This document shows, in pieces, positions 11,601 through 20,770 of a stretch of 49,891 nt of DNA. A program made the position numbers and the translations under genes. Each line of letters starts with the position of its first letter. Within the stretch, counting starts at the first letter, position 1. The stretch lies in NCBI GenBank assembly GCA_015039315.1, contig WIDE01000153.1, positions 1 through 49,891 on the forward strand, in the 5' to 3' direction. This DNA is from Clavulina sp. PMI_390. Taxonomy: Eukaryota; Basidiomycota; Agaricomycetes; Cantharellales; Hydnaceae. The notes beneath the pieces were generated by a model. The model saw only the letters and a program-made list of their open reading frames with translations, was not told the DNA's origin and made no database searches.

Positions 11601-12744
11601 GAAGTCGTGCTATTGCAGTTGATGTGGGCGGGTGTCTCGGGTGTACGAGAGCATTGATGTAGTGCTCGAGACTGTTGAAAGCATATATTCCGCATGATGA
11701 GCCATCAGGTTGACGTGATATAGTGAGGTTTTCAACCGTGAAAGGCGTCGGATCCTTCCCGGCATCCAGACAGGACCAAGAGAGCCACCATTGAAGTGCT
11801 CTGACAATCTTTGATACGTCACCAATCGTGAAGGATGAAGGTGGACGCTGAGGATTCAGGGAATCGCCAATCAGGATCTGGCGTTCCGACGCAGAGACAA
11901 CAACGCTAATCCAATGATTGCCTCGGATGTTTGCCAAAGCGACAGCATCGTTCAATTCCCCTGTGACAAGTCGACGGCCGAGACTGCGCATGCGATTACG
12001 AGCGGGTACCCCTCTCCCATCAAGCAGGTGGTTTGCTATGTCATCCTCCCAGAGGCTGATGATATGCTGAATGGCAAAGACTCCGAGGACAATTGCTCGT
12101 TCGGCGGAATCTTCGATCTCCGATACAAGGAGAGCGCCCATCACAGTCAGGTCGGTACCTGTAAGACACTCAAACCCCAGAATGCGAGTGAAGAAGCAAA
12201 GAGAAGGACGCTCATCGAATGAGGCAAGAGGTTGGGCCCAGGAAAGACCTTGGAACTTCTTGAGCGCCTCACGGAATGGTTTTCCGCTCTTTGATGAATG
12301 ACGAGAAGCTTCATCATTGAGCCACGCGACAGTACGCCTACAGGCGGCAGCCTTTTCAAGAACGGAGAGCCAGACATAGCAAACATGAACAATGGAGGGA
12401 GGGAGGGAGTAGATGCCATTGAGGACGACGGATGAGAATGTGGCTGTGGATGAAAGCAATGGCATTTTGGAGACCAGCTCAAGAAGCTGTGCGCGCGATG
12501 GATGAAAGAAAGCACGCAGTATCTCAAAGGTGATGGGGTTATTGGATGGTTTTGTGGAATATGTGATGACAAGGGAAGATGGCGAGGATTGAGGAGCATC
12601 TTGGAGCTGGAACTTGAGGAACTCGGAGACTGTGGAGGTCAAAGGAGGAAGGAAGGTGCCTATAAGCTGTGGGGGTATAAGCTCATAGGAGAGAACAGCA
12701 TCCACGCGGTTGGCTCGCTCGCGGAGAGCCTTGAAGCTGTCCAT
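8684..12744 (-). CDS. Ulp1-type cysteine peptidase / bZIP-like / DDE_1 transposase fusion
   Basis: Five exons on the minus strand (12744-11563, 11510-10920, 10853-10431, 10377-9337, 9286-8684) all join in phase 0 without a stop, giving 1,279 aa. Residues 1-394 are an Ulp1/C48-like peptidase with the triad in order: H277 (GNHWISVVV), D294 (IGDSLN), Q345 and C351 (RQPDGSSCGIY). Residues about 395-590 hold an acidic linker, then a basic Arg/Lys/Glu-rich helix (RRAANAERQRKHRERKALKE). Residues 592-840 resemble the helical N-terminal part of Agaricomycete DDE_1 proteins. The catalytic domain follows: D849 (NSDQTQVVY), D973 (YLDLWPVQ) and D1011 (GLLQPADVGIQ). The tail is acidic and ends in a basic patch (GRGKRVRRRVD). 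It probably excises and inserts the element; the peptidase may remove SUMO-like modifiers or process the protein (inference). The donor at 11562 (GTGAGA) is what fuses peptidase and transposase; if it is unused, a separate Ulp1 protein ends at 11494. Confidence 0.85.
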
Positions 12745-13161
12745 GAAGATGTTGCATGTTCACGCACAAGGAGAGGGGGGATTTGTTGAAAGGAACTTTC
12801 TTAGGGCAGTTAAAGAGGACGGAGAGTTTATGATCGGATGAAAGAACTTCCTTCACCATCAGTGAGGTGCTCTCTCAACGTTCTGGAACGTACAGTCGCG
12901 GCTCAGCATCATGGGCCAATATGGGTGATGAAATAGATCGAGGGCCTTTTGACCAGCAACATCATCGAGAGTTGAGTTGCATGAGTCCCAGGAATCAAAG
13001 GTGGTATTGAGAGGGTGTTTCAGCGGAATCCAGGAATTCTTTGAAAAGGAGTAAGTGCAGCGGGGCCGCTCAACATACTAGATTGGTGCCGAATTGTGTC
13101 ACACCCGGGAACTAGGAACCACCGCAATTTCAGAGAGAATCATGTCACACGTAACACCCGG
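12745..13161 (-). promoter_or_regulatory. 5' non-coding region of the transposon with subterminal repeats
   Basis: This stretch lies between the transposase start and the right TIR. Near the TIR, the motif ACACCCGGGAAC occurs twice in the same orientation (about 13111-13122 and 13153-13164), each in a GTGTCACAC/GTAACAC context. Repeated subterminal motifs are common transposase-binding sites, and that role is inferred here. No TATA box was identified with confidence. Confidence 0.4.
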
Positions 13162-13185
13162 GAACCTATGGTCGATTTAGTACAG
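13162..13185 (-). repeat. Right terminal inverted repeat of the transposon
   Basis: This is the exact reverse complement of 8417-8440 and is followed by TA at 13186-13187. It ends TTTAGTACAG on the plus strand. Confidence 0.9.
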
Positions 13186-13388
13186 TACTCTATTTTCTGC
13201 TCAAGGTGTTTCTACTCTAGGGGATATTTACACAACCTCTTACACAAGGCAAGAAGCTGTGGGACGTAATATTTGATATGGCCAATGTCACCAGAGAGAT
13301 TGATATGGTGCAAATGATTTCTGGTTTGCAATCATTTCTGTGTATACAGTAACCCATTGATCTGTTCTGCCCCAAATTTATTCAACAA

Positions 13389-14834
13389 TTACAAAAAGTG
13401 GGTATCTGGTGTGGGCATGCCAAGAAGACAAGGGAGGGTATTGGCAACTTCAACAATAGATGGACGCTCATCTTTAGTGTCTGACAGCATCCTGCGGAGA
13501 AAACAGATGAATGCATTGAGGTCTACATCTTTAACACCGTTGTATGGCAGCTTGTGCGGATTGTGGGTGAGGCGGAGTGTGTCAACTTCGACACTGAGTG
13601 GGTAAACTTGATCATTGAGACGATTAATTATGGCATCCACAGGTGATGCAGATATTGCCATAATCAAGACTGCAAAGCCAAATATGTCTGTTTGCGCATC
13701 AGGCCGTATTCCGTTGGTCTGAGCATCCTTCTGCCCAGCTTGGCAAGCCTCAATAACCAGCCGAACCTCTTGAGGCATGAAAAGGACCATTCTGGACCAA
13801 TAAGCCTCTGTTGAGGTGGAGTTTTGATTAGCCAAGGTCACTCGGCTCATGCCAAAGTCAGTAAGCACAGCACAAGAAGTGTAAGGAAGGTGTTTAATGA
13901 GAACATTCCCCTGATGTATAAAGATTAAGCCAGCAGGGTTTGAATCAGCTCAAATCCACTTACCCAGTGAAGGTCCCCATGCACTTGTTGATTGTGGTGA
14001 AGGTACCAGATACCAGCACAGATATCCCGTATCTGTTGAGAAGATAAGCAATGACAAGAAATTATTGAACTAGAGCTATGCATGCTTACAAAATTTCTCC
14101 GCTCCAAATTATTCTGAAGTGTATATTCCTCAAGGCTAGAATCCATGTAGGGCATCACAACAGATGGCACACCCTCTGCATATGAGACACCATAGATCTT
14201 GATAAGACTAGGATGGTGGAATTGCCTTTGCACAATGATTGACCTTTTGACCCGCTATGAAGAAGTTTCAGGAATATGCACAGATATATCAGCAGATTGA
14301 AAAATAAATGGTTTGCCTTATCAGTTAGGTACACTTGATCTCTTTGTGTCCTGTCTGAGTATATTGGAACACAAATCACAAAGGATTGCCCTCTGATGTT
14401 GTGACGCTTCAGGTCAGCTTCTCCTCCCTTCCTCCAGTGTTGGATGTTGTACTCAACGATACACTCAAGGTTTTGCGGTAGTTTCCCAACAGGGAGACCA
14501 TAAGATAAATCTTGTAAGAGCTTAATAATATTTGGTCGCTCAGCAAAAAACTTCTGATATTTATCCAGTACCTGGAAAGGTAGCTCTCAGTGACTTGTTA
14601 GATTGGGGCATGAGGACAAGCTGCACCAACCCATTGTGTTACATTGCAGACAAGCTCAAGAGGTTGCTTAGGTAAGTGGCGGATGACAGCTCTTAGATTT
14701 TGATCCATAGCAATTGTCTTCACATATGATAGTGGTTTGGCCAGGACAAGGGCAAGGGCATCCAGCTGTTCTGGGGTGAGGATGCAGTACAGCTCATTAT
14801 TCAACCAAGTGAAGGATTCATGAACAGCTTCCAT
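13389..14834 (-). CDS. TKL-like protein kinase domain protein, probably a pseudokinase
   Basis: Five exons (14834-14631, 14571-14335, 14254-14090, 14032-13964, 13910-13389) join in phase 0 and give 398 aa. The C-terminal two thirds follow kinase order: FHHPSLIKIYGVS, VVMPYMDSSLEEY, IRDICAGIWYLH, VHGDLHWGNVLI (HRD-type loop, Asp at about 222, Asn at about 227), LTDFGMSR (DFG Asp at about 243), a degenerate MPQEV in place of APE, and DIFGFAVLIM. The N-lobe is unusual: no glycine-rich loop is visible, and the expected VAxK lysine is replaced in FVICVPIYSD (Pro at about 137). The N-terminal 110 residues are helical and of unknown family. HGDLH kinases of this style are numerous in Agaricomycetes. 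Catalysis is doubtful. Upstream exons may exist, since 14835-15092 contains splice-like signals but no ATG-led frame I could confirm. Confidence 0.65.
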
Positions 14835-15092
14835 CACGCTGCACTCATGATTAGATGCATTATTCCCAATGAAGGAAGCACATGGGCTTACAGGTTGGTT
14901 GGCTCTAGCTTGTGAGATGACTGGAGCATGATAGGAATTGTGGAGCCAGAGCTAAAATGAGACCAAAATTTAGTATAGCCCATGCCACAGCATCATCACA
15001 CAGTACCTTGGTTGGGGGATGGAGGGAACAGGTGAGGTTGTGGAGGGCCTGTACAAGAAAAGGTCACGGTAGAGTAAGCAATCTCAACTAAA

Positions 15093-15932
15093 CTAATGGT
15101 GACCACACTCATACACTGGCTCAGTGGGTTTGCTCAGATCCACATCCCACTTTTGCGAGAATCGACTGGCAACAATCTGCCGTCTCATCACAAGGTTGAC
15201 CTCCCATAACCAAAGACCAACAATCGGAGCGACATAGTCAAAATAAGTCACATATAGGTGCGCGGTAAATCGGCGGTCCGTTTCGTAGGGTCGGCCCATC
15301 CGTGCTGAAACATTGATCCAGTCGATGTTGCTATGCGACTATGCAAAGAAAGATGAGAAATGGGCAGAAATTTCGCGCAAAACAACACGCACTGAATCCA
15401 GGATGTCGCCGTAACCTCTAACAATCACTTGAAATAGTTTCCACGCCGTTTCGTGATTATTATAGTGGGTTTCTTGGGGTTTAAAACGCTCCCTTCCCGT
15501 GGGAAGAATATCAGGACGGGTGACGTCGGTAAAAAGACGCCATCTAGCTTCTAGAGTGCCAAAGCTACCAGCGCGCGCAACAGGAGGCGCAACAGAGGCG
15601 GATAGCCTAGTGATGGGGGCAACGTTCAACTTTCCACGGCGAAATGCTTCCAGCACAGCTGTGAAAGCTCCCCGCGGAGGCACCGTCTGCATGGTGAGGT
15701 TTTCATACAATTCTGGCGCTGGGTTGGGGGCATCATAGGAGTTGCTACCGGGGAGTGTGGGGACAAGCAGGGAGCGGAACTGATCCACATCGCTGAAAAT
15801 AGTGACAATTTTCTCCGTGCGGGGGGTCGTCAATATGGCGCGGATTTGCTGCAACTGGAGGTCGGACAAGTCGCCATCTTCGCGAATGATGGCCCGAAGA
15901 ATATCACGAGGGTTCATTTGATCGATCTTCAT
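15093..15932 (-). CDS. Hypothetical protein
   Basis: Two exons (15932-15393 and 15338-15093) joined by a 54-nt phase-0 intron (GTGCGT...CATAG) give 261 aa from the ATG at 15932 (MKIDQMNPRDIL). The intron explains an apparent in-frame TAG at 15339-15341. The frame stays open upstream to 16187 and would add a hydrophobic segment (GTTIFVGFLIVAFLC), but no ATG starts that extension, so it may be intron or 5' UTR. The C-terminal half contains HETAWKLFQVIVRGYGD, DRRFTAHLYVTYFDYVAP and WLWEVNLVMRRQI. I recognise no family. It lies tail-on to the kinase-like gene on the same strand. Confidence 0.5.
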
Positions 15933-16394
15933 GGAAAAGCTAGTGTTAAGGCGAGGAAGTAATGAAATGGTCTCGTCGTGATGATTCAGATAGAAACTGA
16001 TGTGTGCAAGGTTAGAACAAGCAACTTTCCACAGGCTCAATGATGAACGGCACAGAAAGGCAACTATCAAGAAACCAACGAAGATGGTAGTACCGATATG
16101 GGCGGGGATACGGATTGATTGAGTGGCGCGGAGATTGCGTGGTTTAGGGCGGTGCAATAGACCCAATTTGCGTAGGTTGGCGATCAAGCGCGATGAGGCA
16201 AAATGTCACGCTGCGATCGGCTTGTCACAGTTTATCCCTCACGGACCCCAGAAACCACATGCAATCGATTCCGATTCGACTCTGATTCTTGATAAAATCA
16301 TTTGTATTTAATAAATATATATCCACCAAAAGAGTTGCACGAGTACTCTTGTTGGATGCGCCCGTACATTAAGTCACATCCGTAGACGGCGGCT

Positions 16395-16690
16395 CATTGC
16401 GACTCTTGCGCCCATATTCTCGTTACGAGTCTCTCATGATTCTGTGACGATTCCGTACGAGCCGTCATACGTACGAGTCGGTTATGGCTCTTGCAGCAGG
16501 CTGTTCTGCAATCGTTACAATATCCTGACGACTTTTGCGCCAGGTTGTTGTGTGTTCGTTACGAGTCCATTGCGACTTTATCACGATTTCGTTACGGGTT
16601 TGAGCGAGAGATGGATACGGAGTTTTCGTTACTGGTTCAGTAGTATGTTGTTCCAATCTCGTTACAATCTCATTACGAATCCATTACGAT
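16395..16690. repeat. Degenerate array of CGTTACGAGTC-like motifs
   Basis: Within about 300 bp the motif YGTTACGA(G/A)TC or a close variant recurs around ten times: near 16419, 16470, 16512, 16556, 16589, 16626, 16659, 16671 and 16682, with related CATTGCGAC at 16395 and 16568. Spacing is irregular (about 10-45 bp). It lies between the 5' side of the hypothetical gene (15932) and the 3' end of the orphan gene (16853). The rest of 15933-16852 shows no gene. Confidence 0.55.
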
Positions 16691-16852
16691 GTATATCTAT
16701 AGGATCGCTCTAGAAAGAATGTAGTGAATTGTGACAACTCTGCCGCATAGCTCGTGGGGAAATCGCTATGAAAAGGCCCTCCAGAGTTACCTGTTGGGTT
16801 ACCCAGAGCCGAAACTTTTTCTCGGCTTTAGTTCACCAAAGTCCGCCACTTT

Positions 16853-17927
16853 TTACGGCAGCTTCTCCTCAGCAATAAAACCGTCAGCGTCACTGTATGG
16901 CGTGGATCCTCCACAGCAGAATAGACGCGCTATACCACCGCCGAGAACCCGCATGCATGCAACTGGTATTTTCTTTTCCAATGTCAAATCGTTTGAGGAA
17001 CGTGAACGAAGAGTCCCCCAGATACGCGATTTCAGGGGTTCCGTTCCAGGAAGTGGTGTAGTATTATCCTCGGCCGCTGCTGTCCCAGCAGGGGAGGCAA
17101 CATGAGCTGTAGTGGGGCTGAATTGCATGAGGATCTTATTATGCAGTGCAAGGCGGCACAAAGCAAGGCCGATATTCCTTCCTGCAGGGCAGAAGGTAGA
17201 CGTGCTCACGTTGCGCGCGTTCAGATCAGTGAAAACTTCAGGCTCTGATAACGACATCGTTCGCGTGCCGGGGTGATATCGCCACAGCTGGAAGAAGGCC
17301 CCCTTCATCCCATAAGAGTCATAGATTGCTCCAAAAAAGGCATCACGCGCCCCACTGTCGGTCTCCTGGAGATTCTTGCACCGTTGTATGATTTCGGATA
17401 CGGTGCCAACTCCCTCGACCTGACGATCAAACGAGAAGGCTAATGACTTCTCCCACTCGGGAGTTTTCCGCAGACACCAAGCGAGCTCTAGCCGCTCACT
17501 AGAATGCGGAATAAGTATCGCGAGGTACAGGAGAGAGCTATCAATGCGCCGGAGGGATTGGTAATACTCACACGGCTGGCTGGTTTCCGTCGTTGACCCA
17601 GACTTCCATGGGTGCGAAGCGCGCTTCAATTGGGCATTCCCAAATGGGACGAAACGCGGCTCGATTGTACTTGGCTGGCTTTGCAGAGTCGTATGCTGCG
17701 AACCACTGCCCCTCGAGGGTTTCATCCCCAAATCCGAGAACGCATGGCTTCGCCCAACGGGGGATTTTTGCTTTGGCCTCGATAGAATTGTAAACGTCGT
17801 CATCGTGTGGGAAGTACTTGTCTACAAATTCTCGAAGACCAATGTCCAGCTCTTCAACCACCAGACTGGGCGGTTCGGGAGGTGGGGCTTGAGAGCGCCA
17901 GAAAGGACGGAAGCGACGAACTGGCAT
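16853..17927 (-). CDS. Orphan protein, paralogue and body donor of the chimeric gene at 3650
   Basis: Two exons (17927-17572 and 17498-16853) give 333 aa, starting MPVRRFRPFWRSQAPPP. The intron position and phase match intron 2 of the chimeric gene (GTGAGT donor, CTAG-T acceptor). Shared blocks include LREFVDKYFP, SIEAKAK, CVLGFGDETLE, APMEVWVNDGN, TPEWEKSLAFSFD, GARDAFFGAIYDS, MSLSEPEVFTDLNARNV and RNIGLALCRLALHN; by eye about two thirds of residues are identical in the second half. It has one copy of the LRE...IEAK module, and its C-terminus is about 60 residues longer. No signal peptide, membrane helix or known domain is visible. It lies immediately downstream of the CFA synthase on the same strand, the arrangement that explains the chimera. 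Confidence 0.75.
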
Positions 17928-18659
17928 GATGAAAGGATGCAGTGAGGGTACGTGACGCAGATCCAAGCGGGGGTTTGTTGGCAGGGGAGTAGTGAAACAT
18001 TCATCGTATATATAGGTGCTCTATCGCCGCAGGTAGCTCTTAACCACAACGACCAGGCAACTCAGTGGCTTCAGGACCTGCCAACAGAGCGCGCTCGAAG
18101 TCAAATCGGATGCGTTAACGCACTCTGACTTATTTGGCTGTAATTGAACAAAGGCGCCAAGTCGCCACAAGCAGCACAGTTACTCAGGACAGGTTCCGGG
18201 ACCGTGGGAATTGAGCCACTAGTCCACTGGCCTCATACTGATCCGAAATATAGTTGCACTTGTGTCATGATCATGACTTCCCACACACGAACCTTACCAT
18301 TGCTGCTCTACCACTCTTAAGACAAATTCCCAATGTTATAGACACTGTAGCTTAATTCTGGGGTTTTGATCTCCCAAAGGGCCCATTGCTGCTGGCCAGC
18401 CTCGACAAGTTGCAGAAGTCTGTGCATCAGTGGTACCATTGAAAACAGAGCACCCTCTGGCCTAAGATACGGCACTAGTAATACAGCTCGGAAAATGGGA
18501 TAGTGTACAGGTTATGATTCAAGAATAATTGGGCATCAAGATATCAAGCTATTGCAGGTAAAAAGAAAAAGGTATCATTTACAAATGTACGCGAATTAGG
18601 CGACACGCGCGATTTTGTAGATGGTTTACCATTACCATAATCGAGCGTGAGCGCATTTA
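17928..18659. other. Intergenic between CFA synthase 3' end and orphan gene 5' end
   Basis: About 730 bp with no supported coding sequence or repeat. It presumably holds the synthase terminator and the orphan gene's promoter; no TATA box was identified with confidence. Confidence 0.45.
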
Positions 18660-20610
18660 TCAGACATCAGGGACGTAACCCACTGCCTTATTTCCTTCAC
18701 GAGTGAATCTCAGGATGTGAACCCCTACGAGCTTCTCCGTGAAGCCGAACTCGGAGTATATGCTATGGATATGGCATAATTATTTATCAATGAATAGAAG
18801 AAACAGAATGAAGCTCACTAGAAGTAAAGCCATTTCCTACAGAAGACCTCGACAGCGTCCTCGTCAAGGTCGGGGTATCGTTGGAGGAGTGTGTTGCGGA
18901 TACCACCAGGTACGTCGAATTTATCCTCGAAGCGTTCGCGCCAAGCACGAAGCGTTGGGCCGTAATGATTGCCAATATTGAGGATGGAGTCGATAATAAG
19001 ATCGCCAGTTGTACCGGCCTCGAGAGCGGAGACAAGCTGAGTGACAGAGGGGACAAAGCATCCAGGGAACACTAAAACGTGCAAAAAGGAATAAGATTGG
19101 GCATTATTCAAAGGTAAAGACTGCCTTACGCCATTTCTGAATAAATTCGACATCATTGATGTAGTTCGGCATCCGCGCCTCGGGCAGGGTAGACAACTGA
19201 ATGACCCCGACGGCGTCATGGCCCTTTGGCTTCAAGCATTGCCCGACGGTGTGGAAGAATTCGGGAAGGAAATCCTTGCCAACATGCTCAACCATCTCAA
19301 TAGCGACGAAACGGTCAAATAGCCCCCGCCAACTGACGCCCTTCTCGTCAGAGGAACCCGGTGCAGGGGGATCGAATTGAAGAGGAGCGAGACGGTAGTC
19401 GAAAAGGTGAACAGTGACAAGATCATCGAGCCCAGCGGCGTGGATTCTCTCGCGGGCGAGGGCGGCTTGCTCTGACGACAAGGTGAGGGTATCAACCTTG
19501 CAGCCGGTGGTCTGGGCCGCTAGAATGGAGAAGGACCCCCAGCCTCTCGAAAAATAAATTATCCAATGGAAAGTGCAATGCAATTGGTAGGGGATCAGCT
19601 TGCCACATTGCAGATGACATCTGGCCAATTCGGCGCGAAATACCTGTACCAACCTCGAGCACGCGGTGACCTGTCTCAATATTTGCCTTGGAGATGATCA
19701 ACCGCAGTTTCCTGAGCTGGGACTCGAATAGCGGACCGACTAATTGATTAAGGTTGAGGCTGTTGTCAACTTGAGCGGACTGCGCATCCCCTTGATCACG
19801 ATGACCACCGAGGCGGTCCACGGATTAGACGGACTCGAACATCTCTAATTCAGCCTTTGTGGACACACCACATGAGTAAGTCATATCCGTGCTGAGGAAG
19901 GTCGCGAACATATCATTCGAGATGTCGTAGTGCGCGGCGACGTTGCTGCGGGTATTCGAGGTGTTTGCCAGCTGAGCGGAGGTGTTTAGCCAGGCTTGGG
20001 GAAGGGTAACGAGATAGTACGCGAGTGGATTTGTGAGAGCGCGGGGGATGGACGAGCTGGTGGTAAGGTACGACTTGTTGATAATATAGAGGTTGAATAC
20101 AGCGAACATATCCTGGTTAGTGATATCGACATCGCCGTACATGAAAGCCTCGGCAAATCCCAGCGAGCTGACACAAGGGCAAGAGAACTTGAGCAATAGA
20201 GTGATCGGAAAAAGGGGATAGCAGCATTACCCTGAACTGATCAGCCTAAGCCAGAATGCAGGGCTTCTCACCACAAACTCGGCCACTGGCTCATCTTCAG
20301 GTACCTGAATATCAGTAGGAACCCCGAAAGTATGTGCATGAGATTCAGAGCTAGTGAGCACGTTGATGGTGAGGCGACCCTTCTGCATCTTGGAGAGCAT
20401 TCTACGAGTAGCATATTGAAAGGTGAGATATTGGTCAGAACCAGTATAAGATAGGGGTACTCACGACAATGCTAGTCGTTCGGCGGTCTCTGTGGTAGGC
20501 GTCCAAGTACGATACACGAACCATTCCAAGCTGCTTGAAAAAACGTCTTGGATTCGGGAGGACACAGTGGTTACCTCCGCAACATTGAGGGTGCGAGGAA
20601 GAGGGGACAT
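18660..20610 (-). CDS. Cyclopropane-fatty-acyl-phospholipid synthase (SAM-dependent methyltransferase)
   Basis: Seven exons (20610-20465, 20401-20231, 20167-19831, 19779-19644, 19543-19130, 19071-18819, 18762-18660) give 519 aa with consistent phases. Family blocks appear in order: MQKGRLTIN, SPAFWLRL, LGFAEAFMYGDVD, VAAHYDISNDMFATFLSTDMTYSCG, QLRKLRLIISKANIETGHRVLEVGTGWGSFS (SAM-binding motif I), FDRFVAIEMVEHVGKDFLPEFF, EFIQKWLFPGCFVPS and IGNHYGPTLRAWRERF, ending EVFCRKWLYFYIYSEFGFTE. The enzyme adds a methylene group from S-adenosylmethionine across a double bond of membrane phospholipid acyl chains. The intron before SAQVDN (19830-19780) uses a weak GTCTAA donor and is the least certain junction. 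The promoter and first exon are the source of the 5' end of the chimeric gene at 3650. Confidence 0.9.
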
Positions 20611-20720
20611 ATTCAAAAGGGAAGAAGAGAAGTGTAGATTGGCTGGTTGCAGCGTAGGAGAGAAGAGCGAGGAATGAGTGAGTTGCTGCTCTCTTGACAG
20701 AACTTGCCAAGCTCCGAGCT

Positions 20721-20726
20721 CTTATA
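20721..20726 (-). promoter_or_regulatory. TATA box of the CFA synthase
   Basis: TATAAG on the minus strand lies about 111 bp upstream of the ATG at 20610, in the context CTGGTATAAGAGC. The same context and spacing are found upstream of the chimeric gene at 3529, and homology continues about 40 bp further upstream to about 20770. Confidence 0.65.
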
Positions 20727-20770
20727 CCAGGAGAAGAGGATACCTGGAGCTGGAATGAAGGAAAATCACC

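Larger units (their letters stand above)
8417..13185 (-). mobile_element. Complete DNA transposon, 4.77 kb, 24-bp TIRs, TA target site; encodes an Ulp1-DDE fusion
   Basis: The termini CTGTACTAAATCGACC... at 8417-8440 and their exact reverse complement at 13162-13185 match over 24 bp and are flanked on both sides by TA (8415-8416 and 13186-13187). Between them is one five-exon gene on the minus strand (12744-8684), intact in every exon, with about 440 bp of 5' and 270 bp of 3' non-coding sequence. TA duplication plus a DDE_1-type catalytic domain places it near the pogo/Tigger side of Tc1/mariner. Perfect TIRs and an intact frame suggest recent activity. Confidence 0.85.

Noticed and set aside
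15339..15341. In-frame TAG that would make the gene at 15093-15932 a pseudogene
   Set aside because: It lies at the end of a well-formed 54-nt GT-AG intron (15392-15339) in phase 0; removing it leaves an open frame.
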